This document shows positions 25,325 to 33,973 of a stretch of 42,348 nt of DNA, piece after piece. The first letter of the stretch is position 1; every line of letters starts with the position of its first letter. Source of the DNA: Gammaproteobacteria bacterium RIFCSPHIGHO2_12_FULL_39_24 (lineage in GTDB: Bacteria > Pseudomonadota > Gammaproteobacteria > Coxiellales > Coxiellaceae); the NCBI GenBank assembly GCA_001802455.1, contig MGXZ01000027.1, forward strand, positions 1 through 42,348. Direction: 5' to 3'. Position numbers and translations under genes: made by a program. The notes below the pieces were generated by a model. It was not told the DNA's origin, did not search any database, and was given only the letters and a program-made list of their open reading frames with translations.

Positions 25325-25714
25325 ATGGTTGTTATTCGTTTAGCACGAGCTGGAGCAACAAAGTCTCCTTTTTATCACGTTGTCGTTGCCGATTCACGCA
25401 AAGCGCGTGGCGGTCGTTTTATCGAGCGTTTAGGCTTTTATAATCCCATGGCACGCGGTTCTGAAACCACATTGCAATTAAATCAGGAACGCATTGCGTA
25501 TTGGACAGGCCAAGGTGCTCAACCTTCAGCACGCGTCACTTTAATGCTCAAAACAGCGCAAAAAGACAAGGCCATTAACAAAGCTGCTCCAACAAAAGCA
25601 GAATTGAAAACAGCACAAATCGCAGCGTCTCGACAAGCAGCAAAAGTAAAAGCGAAGGCAGAGGCAGAAACTGCCACAGCTGCTGAACCGGAAGCTGCTG
25701 AGAAATCAGAGTAA
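25325..25714 (+). CDS. rpsP: 30S ribosomal protein S16 with long C-terminal extension
   Basis: The first 82 residues are S16 ([19 protein letters not shown], then [14 protein letters not shown]), a protein of the 30S body. Another 47 residues follow, rich in Ala, Lys and Glu ([20 protein letters not shown]); E. coli S16 has 82. Such an extension is likely disordered and may contact rRNA or be a lineage trait. GAGGA lies nine bases before the ATG. The stop codon is directly followed by rimM without a standard start codon. Confidence 0.95.
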   Translation: MVVIRLARAGATKSPFYHVVVADSRKARGGRFIERLGFYNPMARGSETTLQLNQERIAYWTGQGAQPSARVTLMLKTAQKDKAINKAAPTKAELKTAQIAASRQAAKVKAKAEAETATAAEPEAAEKSE

Positions 25715-25722
25715 CGCACATC

Positions 25723-26220
25723 ATTACGCTTGGTCGCATCGGCGATGCGTACGGCATCAAAGGGTGGTCGCATGTATTTTCCTTCACACAACCACCCGAT
25801 CGTATTTTTCAATACTCGCACTGGCAAATTCAAGCGTATCAAAAACGGGATGCCACTTGGCGCACCATTGAAATTGAATTTCACAAACCACATGGCAATG
25901 CTTTTGTTGTCAAAATAAAAGGATGTGAGGATCGCGATCAAGCATTGCTACTTAAAAATCACACCATCGCTGTTGAACGCACTGATTTGCCCGCGCTAGA
26001 AAAAAATGAATATTATTGGGATGATCTCATTGGTTTATCAGTCATCAACACACAAGGTAAATCTTTTGGCGTGGTTGATCATTTTTTTGAAACGAGCGCC
26101 AATGATGTGATCATAACTAAAGGCACAAAAACACATTACATACCGTATATCAAACAAGTCATAAAATCGGTAGATTTAGAAAAGAAACTCATTATTGTCG
26201 AATGGGAAGGCATTGAGTAA
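25723..26220 (+). CDS. rimM: Ribosome maturation factor RimM, non-canonical start
   Basis: A 165-residue RimM, which assists assembly of the 30S head through S19. The N-terminal barrel begins TLGRIGDAYGIKGW, exactly where RimM normally starts. It is followed by the PRC-like domain with EYYWDDLIGLSVINTQG and TSANDVIITKG, and ends VEWEGIE. In this frame there is no ATG, GTG or TTG between the upstream stop (25699-25701) and the TTG at 25945, which lies mid-domain. The likely initiator is ATT at 25723 (or ATC at 25720), eight bases after the rpsP stop, which suggests coupling. A sequence error cannot be excluded, but neither neighbouring frame offers a suitable ATG close to the domain start. Confidence 0.85.
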   Translation: MTLGRIGDAYGIKGWSHVFSFTQPPDRIFQYSHWQIQAYQKRDATWRTIEIEFHKPHGNAFVVKIKGCEDRDQALLLKNHTIAVERTDLPALEKNEYYWDDLIGLSVINTQGKSFGVVDHFFETSANDVIITKGTKTHYIPYIKQVIKSVDLEKKLIIVEWEGIE

Positions 26221-26241
26221 TTTTTTTTAAGGAACTATTTT

Positions 26242-27072
26242 ATGAAAAAAGAAATCGTCAAACAACTACACCACGCATTTGAAAGCATCACACAACAAGA
26301 CAAAACAGTTGAATTTTGGTACGCACGCGATTTACAAAAATTATTACATTACGAAAAATGGGATAATTTTTTAAAAGTAATTGAGAAAGCAAAAAGTGCG
26401 TGTTTATACTCAAAAAATAGGGTTTCAGACCATTTTGCCGATATCAGCAAAATGGTCATGTTGGGTTCCGGAAGTCAGCGAAAAATTGATGATATCAAAC
26501 TCACTCGCTACGCTTGCTATCTAATCGCGCAAAATGGCGATCCCACAAAAACTGAAATTGCATTTGCACAAACTTATTTTGCAGTACAAACACGAAAGCA
26601 AGAAATTATAGAAAAAAGACTTGCTGAAATCGAACGGCTACAAGCAAGAGAAAAACTATCTCAGTCAGAAAAATTATTATCGGGCGTTATTTTCAAGCGT
26701 GATGTTGATGGTGCAGGATTTGCGAGCATTCGCAGCAAAGGTGATAAAGCATTATTTGGCGGTTTTTCAACACAACAAATGAAGCATAAATTCTCAATTC
26801 CAGACAACAGAGCACTTGCTGACTTTCTCCCCACCATCACAATCAAAGCAAAAGATTTTGCAAATGAAATCACAACGTTTAATACCACCCGCGATAATTT
26901 ACAAGGCGAAATTTCAATCACCAAAGAGCATGTAAAAAACAATACCGATGTACGCAATCTACTGGCACGAAAAAATATTTATCCTGAAAAATTACCTGCG
27001 GCAGAAGATGTCAAAAAAGTCAGCAGAAAAATAAAATCTGAGCGAAAAGAATTGGGTAAAATTCGAGATTAA
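26242..27072 (+). CDS. DinD-like DNA-damage-inducible protein inserted in rpsP operon
   Basis: A 276-residue protein matching DinD across its length: the N-terminal BRO-N-like part (FWYARDLQKLLHYEKWDNF), then SRDHFADISKMV-like text, KLTRYACYLIAQNGD, FAQTYFAVQTRKQE, GVIFKRDVDGAGFASIRSKGD, and a basic C-terminus. In E. coli DinD is an SOS-induced inhibitor of RecA filaments. Here it is embedded between rimM and trmD, 21 bp after one and 2 bp before the other, with an AAGGA site, so it should be cotranscribed with ribosomal genes. No LexA-type CTG-N10-CAG box precedes it. This position is very unusual for DinD. Confidence 0.85.
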   Translation: MKKEIVKQLHHAFESITQQDKTVEFWYARDLQKLLHYEKWDNFLKVIEKAKSACLYSKNRVSDHFADISKMVMLGSGSQRKIDDIKLTRYACYLIAQNGDPTKTEIAFAQTYFAVQTRKQEIIEKRLAEIERLQAREKLSQSEKLLSGVIFKRDVDGAGFASIRSKGDKALFGGFSTQQMKHKFSIPDNRALADFLPTITIKAKDFANEITTFNTTRDNLQGEISITKEHVKNNTDVRNLLARKNIYPEKLPAAEDVKKVSRKIKSERKELGKIRD

Positions 27073-27074
27073 CT

Positions 27075-27833
27075 ATGCGCTTCGACATTATCACTTTATT
27101 TCCAAATATGTTTGATGCATTAAAAAGCGGCATCACAGGTCGTGCACTCTTGCAAAAAATAATTGAAATAAAATGCTGGAATCCGCGTGATTTTACAACC
27201 GATCCCAATAAACGTATCGATGACCGGCCTTACGGTGGCGGACCCGGCATGGTCATGGAATATCAACCGCTTCATAATGCAATAATGGCTGCGCGCGCAG
27301 ATCACCCAACACCTGCCACAGTCATTTATTTATCGCCACAGGGGAAATGTTTAACACAACACACTTTTCAAAAACAGGCAAAAAACACGGAAAAAAGGCT
27401 GATTTTAATCGCGGGACGTTATGAAGGAATTGATGAACGCGTCATTTTAAAAGACGTTGATGAAGAATGGTCTATTGGAGATTATGTAGTAACCGGCGGT
27501 GAATTGCCTGCCATGATAGTGATCGATGCCATCACACGTTTATTACCCAACGCATTAGGCGATGCAACTTCTTCCGAGCAAGATTCATTTGAAAATAATT
27601 TGCTGGATTATCCACATTACACACGCCCCGACACCATCGACGGCCTTGATGTACCAACGGTACTGCAAAGCGGCGATCATGCAGCGATTAAAACTTGGCG
27701 ACAAAAAGAATCTCTCGGAAAGACTTGGCAAAAACGTCCCGATTTGTTAAAAAGACGGATTCTAAGTAATGATGAAAGAAAATTGCTGCAATTATTCATC
27801 GATGAAACTATACTGGGCGGCAATCATTCCTAA
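27075..27833 (+). CDS. trmD: tRNA (guanine-N1)-methyltransferase TrmD
   Basis: A 252-residue SPOUT-class enzyme that methylates G37 next to the anticodon. It shows the hallmarks of Trm[39 protein letters not shown], the knot region with [11 protein letters not shown] and [15 protein letters not shown], then the C-terminal DLLKRR. Starts 2 bp after the DinD-like stop, indicating tight coupling, and is followed by rplS after 19 bp. Confidence 0.97.
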   Translation: MRFDIITLFPNMFDALKSGITGRALLQKIIEIKCWNPRDFTTDPNKRIDDRPYGGGPGMVMEYQPLHNAIMAARADHPTPATVIYLSPQGKCLTQHTFQKQAKNTEKRLILIAGRYEGIDERVILKDVDEEWSIGDYVVTGGELPAMIVIDAITRLLPNALGDATSSEQDSFENNLLDYPHYTRPDTIDGLDVPTVLQSGDHAAIKTWRQKESLGKTWQKRPDLLKRRILSNDERKLLQLFIDETILGGNHS

Positions 27834-27852
27834 AGATTTTGAGGACAGCAAC

Positions 27853-28215
27853 ATGGGTAAGTTAATTCAAGCCATTGAAACCGCGCAAATGAAAGATAAA
27901 AAAATCCCTGACTTCGCAGCAGGTGATGCCGTTATTGTTCAAATCAAAGTAAAAGAAGGTGATCGTGAACGATTGCAAGCGTTTGAAGGCGATGTGATTG
28001 CCGTTCGTAATCGCGGTTTAAATTCTGCTTTCACCGTTCGCAAAATTTCACACGGCGAAGGAGTTGAACGTGTATTCCAAACTTACAGTCCATTGGTTCA
28101 CGGTATCCAAGTTGTTCGTCGTGGTCATGTTTGTCGCGCGAAATTATATTATTTACGCGATCTTCAAGGCAGAAAAGCACGCATCAAAGAAAAAATCGAC
28201 GCTGAATCGAAATAG
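27853..28215 (+). CDS. rplS: 50S ribosomal protein L19
   Basis: A 120-residue L19, located at the interface of the subunits. [21 protein letters not shown] opens the protein; [27 protein letters not shown] and [19 protein letters not shown] follow. The ATG at 27853 has GAGGA upstream and is preferred over longer reading of the frame, which would run back into trmD. Last gene of the rpsP-rimM-(dinD)-trmD-rplS operon. Confidence 0.97.
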   Translation: MGKLIQAIETAQMKDKKIPDFAAGDAVIVQIKVKEGDRERLQAFEGDVIAVRNRGLNSAFTVRKISHGEGVERVFQTYSPLVHGIQVVRRGHVCRAKLYYLRDLQGRKARIKEKIDAESK

Positions 28216-28260
28216 ACAGTTGAACTGCGCGTCAGAAACACGCGCAACAGCCAGTGCGCA

Positions 28261-29529
28261 ATGATAATAAAACCCCTCTGTCTCAAAAAAGACGCCGAAC
28301 GTCGTATCAAAGCAGGTCATCTGTGGATTTTCAGCAACGACATTGATTCGGCACAATCACCCTTGCGACATTATTCCACTGGCGAGTTGATTTCAATCGA
28401 AACCGCTTTTGGAAAACCAATCGCTATTGGCTACATTAATCCACACTGTTTATTATGCATTCGCATTTTATCTCTTAATACTCAGGACAAAATCAACACA
28501 GAATTTTTTGTCGAAAAAATCAAAACAGCGCTTGCAAAACGCGAACTGATTTTTCCAGAAAAATATTATCGTGCTGTTTTTGGTGAAAGCGATCGATTGC
28601 CCGGCGTTGTGATTGATCAATTCAATGACATCATTGTTATTCAAATCAATACCGCCGGCATGGAAAACTTAAAATCATTTTTAATTTCAGCGGCACAAAC
28701 TGTTTTTTCACCCAAAACCATGGTGCTCAAATGTGATAGTTCAGAGCGTAAAATAGAAGGATTGGAAAATTATTGTGAGATTGTGGGTGACCCACTACCT
28801 TCTGAAATCACACTGACAGAAAATAATTGCACGTACATTATTTCACTGACTAAGGGGCAAAAAACAGGATGGTTTTTCGATCATCGTTTTAATCGCGCAC
28901 TTATTGCGTCGTATTGCCAAAATAAACGTGTTTTAGATGTATTCAGTTATTGCGGCGCGTTTTCCATTCTTTGCGCGAAAAAAGGTGCTGCTGAAGTGAC
29001 GGCAATTGATCGATCTGCTTCAGCGCTCGAAAAATTAAAAATCAATGCGACAGTAAATTCACTCACTACCATCAAAACAATGTGTGGTGATGCGCTTGAA
29101 TTAATGCAAAGCTTACAAAGACAAGCAGAAAAATTCGATGTGATTATTCTTGATCCACCCGCTTTAATAAAAAGAAAAAAAGACAGCAAGGCAGGCGAAA
29201 GTTGGTATCAAAAATTAAATGAAGCCGCATTAGTGTTATTAAACACAAATGGAGTTTTATTATCGGCGTCTTGTTCGATGCACTTATCATCCGACAATTT
29301 ATTAAATATTATTCGCCGCGCGGGAATCCATACTAAAAAAGAAATATCCATTTTGGAGCAATGTCATCAAGGCCCCGATCACCCGATTCACCCTGCGATT
29401 GCAGAAACCAATTATTTAAAGGGATTTATAGTCAATGTCATTTCTGTGGCAGAAAAAATCCAATCACACCCGCAACAATTAATGACACAGGCACCACACT
29501 CACCGCCCACTCAAAATGATTCGGCATAG
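28261..29529 (+). CDS. rlmI: 23S rRNA methyltransferase, RlmI-like
   Basis: A 422-residue class I methyltransferase of the RlmI (YccW) group, which makes m5C1962 in 23S rRNA. The N-terminal PUA-like domain (RRIKAGHLWIFSNDID) is followed by an EEHEE-like middle region and a Rossmann domain with KRVLDVFSYCGAFS, DRSASALEKL, and DPPALIK. The catalytic Cys in the SASCSMHLS segment is where RlmI has its conserved cysteine. The last about 27 residues (QSHPQQLMTQAPHSPP) look non-conserved. They overlap by 92 bp the 3' end of the opposite-strand MFS gene, so the true stop may have been lost and a new one used. Confidence 0.85.
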   Translation: MIIKPLCLKKDAERRIKAGHLWIFSNDIDSAQSPLRHYSTGELISIETAFGKPIAIGYINPHCLLCIRILSLNTQDKINTEFFVEKIKTALAKRELIFPEKYYRAVFGESDRLPGVVIDQFNDIIVIQINTAGMENLKSFLISAAQTVFSPKTMVLKCDSSERKIEGLENYCEIVGDPLPSEITLTENNCTYIISLTKGQKTGWFFDHRFNRALIASYCQNKRVLDVFSYCGAFSILCAKKGAAEVTAIDRSASALEKLKINATVNSLTTIKTMCGDALELMQSLQRQAEKFDVIILDPPALIKRKKDSKAGESWYQKLNEAALVLLNTNGVLLSASCSMHLSSDNLLNIIRRAGIHTKKEISILEQCHQGPDHPIHPAIAETNYLKGFIVNVISVAEKIQSHPQQLMTQAPHSPPTQNDSA

Positions 29530-30715
29530 ACAAATGTGTTATTAAAAATCCAATAAAAGGCTGCAAAATGGGCGCAAAAACAACGCAAAGCATGTTGGTA
29601 AAACCAATACACGTCGCGCGATTTTCTGGTGATGATAAATCATTTGCGATTGCAAATGTTAATACGTAACTGCTTGCGCACACACCCGTCAAAAATAATA
29701 GGAGCGCTGTGATTGATAATGATAACTGCGTATCAAAAATAATAATAAATAAAAGTAATGACGCGCAAAATGCATTAAAAATCATGATGCATCTACGCCA
29801 ATGTGTTCTGCCATCCACCCATCCAATGATCGGGCCACCAATCGCGATACCCCCATACAATGCACACGCAATCAGCGTCGCATTCACCAAATCAATATGA
29901 CGCGATGTTTCAAAAAAAGGAATGGCCCATAACGCAATAAATACCGTCACAATACCAAACATCAAACCAGAATAAGTGCCATTCACCCAAACAAGGGAAT
30001 TACACAGTATCGGCTTAAAATTTTCACGTAAAGAAAAATGATCAACATTAACACGAGATGATTTTTTCCGAGGTGAATTACGCACAATAGAATATAAAAA
30101 TACAGACAATATCGCAGCAATAATGCCCGCAATCATCATACAATTGCGCCAGCCGGTTTTTTCAATAAAATGCGCTAACCAAAAATTTCCAATGATAGCG
30201 CCAATCACACCTGCCGTCTCAACAACCGCCGCCATAAAAGCAAATTGTCTTTTGGGAAACCAGATTGAAATAATATTTAAACATCCCACGAAAGCAAAAG
30301 CAGAACCGCCGCCCATTAATACACGACCCAACAATGCCATCGCAACAGATGATGCGCTCGAAAAAATAAAACTACCCAAACACACAACCAATGCACCTGC
30401 ACTTAAGATTCCACGCGGGCCATAACGATCCATCAACATACCGGCGGGTGTTTGCAACAGCACATAGATATAGTAATAACTGCTTGCTAATATGCCGCCA
30501 CCAAAAGCGGTCAGCGCAAAACTTTTCATCAACCCATTGATCACTTCACCTGATGATAATTGCAAGAAAAACTGAAATAGCACAAACAGTGCAGCCACAA
30601 ACCAAACAGACCATGCCAAGCGCATGCGTTTTTTACGGGCATTTTTTAATGCGCCCGATTGCCACGTAAATCGCGGTAATTCGTGGTCAGAATGTGAAAT
30701 GGTATTTTGGGTCAT
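29438..30715 (-). CDS. Major facilitator superfamily transporter
   Basis: A 425-residue transporter with about 12 membrane helices in two halves. The MFS loop 2-3 motif is present as GMLMDRYGPRGIL, and the helix-4 region RVLMGGGSAFAFVGCLNIISIWF with the following FPKRQFAFMAAVVE is typical. The substrate is unknown. The C-terminus LPQK overlaps the convergent rlmI 3' end. The ATG at 30715 was preferred over an upstream TTG at 30727. Divergent from ygfZ with a 101-bp gap. Confidence 0.8.
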   Translation of the reverse strand: MTQNTISHSDHELPRFTWQSGALKNARKKRMRLAWSVWFVAALFVLFQFFLQLSSGEVINGLMKSFALTAFGGGILASSYYYIYVLLQTPAGMLMDRYGPRGILSAGALVVCLGSFIFSSASSVAMALLGRVLMGGGSAFAFVGCLNIISIWFPKRQFAFMAAVVETAGVIGAIIGNFWLAHFIEKTGWRNCMMIAGIIAAILSVFLYSIVRNSPRKKSSRVNVDHFSLRENFKPILCNSLVWVNGTYSGLMFGIVTVFIALWAIPFFETSRHIDLVNATLIACALYGGIAIGGPIIGWVDGRTHWRRCIMIFNAFCASLLLFIIIFDTQLSLSITALLLFLTGVCASSYVLTFAIANDLSSPENRATCIGFTNMLCVVFAPILQPFIGFLITHLSMPNHFEWAVSVVPVSLIVAGVIGFFLPQK

Positions 30716-30816
30716 TTCGCTGCTCAAGAAAAAAGAGTGAGTATGGATGTGAGTCGAAGTAAAATATAATATATTATTGCGAAAGCCAAGATTTTAGTGG
30801 GAGCAGAAGAAAATCC

Positions 30817-31569
30817 ATGATCACAAAACTCAATAGTTTTTCAACATTGCGATTTTCAGGTGCAAAAACACCAGAATTTTTACAGGGACAATTAACCTGT
30901 GACATGCGTGAACTAAATCAACACAGCGCCTATTCTCTTGCGGCAGTGTGCGATCATCGCGGCCGCATGCTTGCGAATTTTTGGGTAATCAATTGGCATC
31001 ATGATTTTTTATTTATTTTACCAAGAAGTGTATGTGAGATTGTCAAAAATCATTTACAAAAATATGCGGTATTTTCAAAAGTGAGTATTGTACAAGATGA
31101 TCAATTTTTTATTGCTGAAATGGGAAGTGGGAGTGAGAGTACAAGCGACTCTGTTTCTATTTTACTACCCAGCAAAAAGAGACATTTAATTATTTCCGAT
31201 CATACTCTATTTCCAGAGGTGAAAATAAATATTGATGAAACCGAGTGGCAAAAAAATAATATTGCTGATCGGTTTTGCATTTTGCATTCTGAAACCAGCT
31301 TATTATTCACCCCTCAAATGATTCACTTAGAAAAATTAGGTGGTGTGAATTTTACAAAAGGCTGTTACGTCGGACAAGAAATTGTTGCGCGCACTGAATA
31401 TCTTGGAAAATCAAAGCGTCATCTACAGCGATTCCAACAACAAAGTGATCACCCCTTAAACCGGGGAGATGAATTGAAAAATAAAAAAAATGAATCAGTC
31501 GGTGTGATCGTTGAATGGGTTAAGCTCACTGAAAACGAATATGATATCTTAGCGGTGGTTCAAACATGA
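30817..31569 (+). CDS. ygfZ: Folate-binding YgfZ-type protein
   Basis: A 250-residue COG0354 protein related to the glycine-cleavage T protein, involved in iron-sulfur enzyme maintenance with tetrahydrofolate. The family signature appears as KGCYVGQEIVARTEYLGKSKR. The N-terminal half begins FSGAKTPEFLQGQLTCDM, as in YgfZ. A short low-complexity insertion (GSGSESTSDS) at 31122-31142 is encoded by the GTGGGA-type repeat. The stop overlaps the start of the following four-cysteine protein gene as ATGA, suggesting coupling. Confidence 0.88.
   Translation: MITKLNSFSTLRFSGAKTPEFLQGQLTCDMRELNQHSAYSLAAVCDHRGRMLANFWVINWHHDFLFILPRSVCEIVKNHLQKYAVFSKVSIVQDDQFFIAEMGSGSESTSDSVSILLPSKKRHLIISDHTLFPEVKINIDETEWQKNNIADRFCILHSETSLLFTPQMIHLEKLGGVNFTKGCYVGQEIVARTEYLGKSKRHLQRFQQQSDHPLNRGDELKNKKNESVGVIVEWVKLTENEYDILAVVQT
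31122..31142 (+). repeat. GTGGGA motif inside ygfZ
   Basis: GGGAAGTGGGAGTGAGAGTAC encodes part of the GSGSES loop. It is the same sequence type as the aceF, aceE and aceE-aceF junction copies. Confidence 0.5.
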
Positions 31570-31775
31570 AAACAAAACTCATTTTTACTGTAATAGCTTG
31601 TGCAGGAATAACGTTAACTGCTTTTGCTAGCATGGACAGTCTTTGCGACACACTCAGAAAAGAATGTGCGGCCAAAAAAATATCTCCGAAGGTATGCGAA
31701 ATAAAAATGGCAAGCTGTCGTTATCAATTAAAGAAAAAAAATGATCAAACACAAAAAATTTCACCCAACCAATAA
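31566..31775 (+). CDS. Small secreted four-cysteine protein
   Basis: A 69-residue protein not recognised. The N-terminus (MKTKLIFTVIACAGITLTAFAS) is a typical Sec signal peptide; the mature part is about 47 residues with four cysteines (C27, C34, C44, C51 approximately) and a basic tail. Four spaced cysteines suggest two disulfides or metal binding in the periplasm. Its ATG overlaps the ygfZ stop by four bases (ATGA), so it is translationally coupled to it. It ends 3 bp before the lysS stop on the other strand. Confidence 0.6.
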   Translation: MKTKLIFTVIACAGITLTAFASMDSLCDTLRKECAAKKISPKVCEIKMASCRYQLKKKNDQTQKISPNQ

Positions 31776-31778
31776 ACA

Positions 31779-33302
31779 CTATATTTTCTGTCTCAATAGC
31801 GGAAACAAAATTACATCGCGAATGGAGGCGCAATCAGCAAACAACATCACGAGTCGATCAATACCAATGCCTTCGCCTGCCGTTGGTGGTAATCCATATT
31901 CCAACGCATTAATGTAATCTTGATCAAATGGCATTGCTTCATGATCACCCGCATCACGCGCCTTCAATTGCGCATGAAAACGATTTGCTTGATCTTCAGG
32001 ATCATTTAATTCTGAAAATCCATTTGCAATTTCTTGTCCACCACAGAAAAATTCAAAACGATCAGTGATAAATGGATTTTTATCATTCGCACGCGCCAGT
32101 GGTGATACTTCCGCAGGATAGTCTGTAATAAAGGTGGGTTGCTTTAATTCACGTTCAACCCATTTTTCAAATAAAGCTAATTGCACCGCACCCAATTGCA
32201 TGGTTGGTAATAAATCAATTTTAAATTGTTGTGCCAATTTTTTCGCAGCATCTAAATTATCTAATTGTTTTTCGGTAATGTCGGGCTGTTTTTGCATAAT
32301 CGATTCTTTCATTGTCATGCGCGCAAAGGGTTTTGAAAAATCAATTTGTGTTCCTTGATAAGTCAGGTGCGCTTGACCCAATACATTTTCTGCCAATTGA
32401 CAAAATAATTTTTCCGTTAAATCCATTAAATCATGATACGTTGCATACGCTTGATAAAATTCCAACATCGTAAATTCAGGATTATGGCGCGTTGAGATAC
32501 CTTCATTACGAAAATTACGATTAATTTCATATACTTTTTCAAATCCACCAACAACCAATCTTTTTAAATATAATTCCGGCGCGATACGCAAAAATAATTC
32601 CATGTCCATCGCATTGTGATGCGTTTTGAACGGTTTTGCTATTGCCCCACCTGCTTGCACTTGCATCATCGGTGTTTCCACTTCCACAAAATGATGCGCA
32701 TCTAAAAAGCGGCGAATTTCTGCAACCATTTTCGAGCGAATGTGAAAAATACGACGCGCGTCCTCATTAACCATTAAATCAACATAACGTTGACGAAAAC
32801 GTTGTTCTTGATCAGCCAAACCATGATATTTGTCGGGCAATGGACGAAGCGCTTTCGTTAATATTCTTAATTGATCCACTTTAATCGACAATTCATTGGT
32901 TTTTGTTTTAAAAATAATACCGCTTGCACCCACAATATCGCCCAAATCCCAGTGTTTAAATTGTTCATAAATACCTTCAGGCAAATGATCGCGTGCAATA
33001 TACAATTGTATTTTTCCAGACATATCTTGCAAATGAACAAACGAAGCTTTTCCCATGACACGTCTTGTCATCATGCGACCCGCCACAGTCACTCGAATAT
33101 TTTTTTCAACCAACGCATCATGATCAAACAGGTCGTAATTTTGATGGATATCTTGCGCCAATGTGTCGCGTACAAAATCATTGGGATAAGCAATCCCCCG
33201 CGCACGCATTTCTTTTAATTTTGATTTGCGCTGATTAATCTGTTCGTTTTCGTCAAGTTGATTTTCTGGCGCTGGATTTTCTGACGTATTTTTTTCACTC
33301 AC
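31779..33302 (-). CDS. lysS: Lysyl-tRNA synthetase, class II
   Basis: A 507-residue class II LysRS (E. coli LysS has 505). It has the N-terminal OB-fold anticodon domain ([25 protein letters not shown]), motif 1 near [11 protein letters not shown], motif 2 [14 protein letters not shown], and motif 3 [12 protein letters not shown]. It charges tRNA-Lys, whose gene is at 37321 in this window. The GTG at 33302 is chosen because AAGGA precedes it at a proper distance and the length matches the family; the frame runs further upstream through non-homologous sequence, which I take as shadow. It is read from the same strand as the thioesterase gene 68 bp upstream. Confidence 0.96.
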   Translation of the reverse strand: MSEKNTSENPAPENQLDENEQINQRKSKLKEMRARGIAYPNDFVRDTLAQDIHQNYDLFDHDALVEKNIRVTVAGRMMTRRVMGKASFVHLQDMSGKIQLYIARDHLPEGIYEQFKHWDLGDIVGASGIIFKTKTNELSIKVDQLRILTKALRPLPDKYHGLADQEQRFRQRYVDLMVNEDARRIFHIRSKMVAEIRRFLDAHHFVEVETPMMQVQAGGAIAKPFKTHHNAMDMELFLRIAPELYLKRLVVGGFEKVYEINRNFRNEGISTRHNPEFTMLEFYQAYATYHDLMDLTEKLFCQLAENVLGQAHLTYQGTQIDFSKPFARMTMKESIMQKQPDITEKQLDNLDAAKKLAQQFKIDLLPTMQLGAVQLALFEKWVERELKQPTFITDYPAEVSPLARANDKNPFITDRFEFFCGGQEIANGFSELNDPEDQANRFHAQLKARDAGDHEAMPFDQDYINALEYGLPPTAGEGIGIDRLVMLFADCASIRDVILFPLLRQKI

Positions 33303-33370
33303 GAGGATTTCCTTAATCTGACTCGAAAAACATGGCATTAATCTTAGAAGATAGAGAATATAGACACAAG

Positions 33371-33829
33371 TTAATATTGCCGGCGCGTCTCTTCTACAAG
33401 CGACGTAAAACGACTCACCACCGCCATCGTCATGCGCGAAATGCACACCAATTTCTGCGCTTCATTTTCAATCTTAATTTCCCACACTTGTGTTTTATTG
33501 CCTAAATGCAGTGGTTTTGCGATTGCTGTCACCATACCAGACAATGCGGGTCGCACATGATTGGCATTAATATCTAATCCAACACAGTAACAAATCTTTT
33601 GATCAACACAATAATTCGCGGCGGTGCTGGCAACCGTTTCTGCCAATGCCGCCGAAACACCTCCATTTAAGAATCCGAGCGGTTGCTTTGTGGTGTAATC
33701 AACCGGCAATGTTGCTGTTAAATAGTCATCGCCGATTTCTGTAAATTGAATTCCAATAAATTCTGCAAAAGTGTTTTTAGCGCGCTCTGTAAGCAATTGC
33801 TGTGTGATGGGCATTTTCCAAATTGACAT
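33371..33829 (-). CDS. Hotdog-fold thioesterase (PaaI/YdiI-like)
   Basis: A 152-residue hotdog thioesterase. The central helix with its preceding loop reads [18 protein letters not shown], which is the family's active-site segment (HGG in classical members; here NGG), and the C-terminal strands give [14 protein letters not shown] and KTQVWEIKI. Members hydrolyse acyl-CoA or aroyl-CoA intermediates. The usual catalytic His before GG is an Asn, as is also seen in some family members, so substrate and activity are uncertain. It is divergent from the POT transporter and 68 bp upstream of lysS. Confidence 0.8.
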   Translation of the reverse strand: MSIWKMPITQQLLTERAKNTFAEFIGIQFTEIGDDYLTATLPVDYTTKQPLGFLNGGVSAALAETVASTAANYCVDQKICYCVGLDINANHVRPALSGMVTAIAKPLHLGNKTQVWEIKIENEAQKLVCISRMTMAVVSRFTSLVEETRRQY

Positions 33830-33920
33830 AAGTTTAGTTATCCATTATCCAGGTATCCGTTATCAAGATATTATCACTGATAATCTACACTAATCACTCG
33901 CACTGATAAAACTTATCCGC

Positions 33921-33949
33921 TTGACAACATTCCTTAAAATGCCTAACGT
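33921..33949 (+). promoter_or_regulatory. Possible promoter of POT transporter gene
   Basis: A perfect TTGACA (33921-33926) in the 144-bp divergent gap. The -10 at the expected distance is weak (TAACGT, 33944-33949, spacer 17). Confidence 0.35.
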
Positions 33950-33973
33950 TGACTCATTAATAAAAATCAATGG

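Noticed and set aside
25690-25725. -1 ribosomal frameshift from rpsP into rimM
   Set aside because: The frames overlap by 12 bp, but there is no slippery heptamer (the run is GAG AAA TCA) and no stimulatory structure; a non-canonical start is simpler.
26180-26245. LexA box before the DinD-like gene
   Set aside because: No CTG-N10-CAG sequence in the region; the gene seems to follow the operon promoter.
33303-33446. Longer N-terminus of LysS
   Set aside because: The frame is open but reads through sequence overlapping the thioesterase gene end; GTG at 33302 with AAGGA gives the family length.
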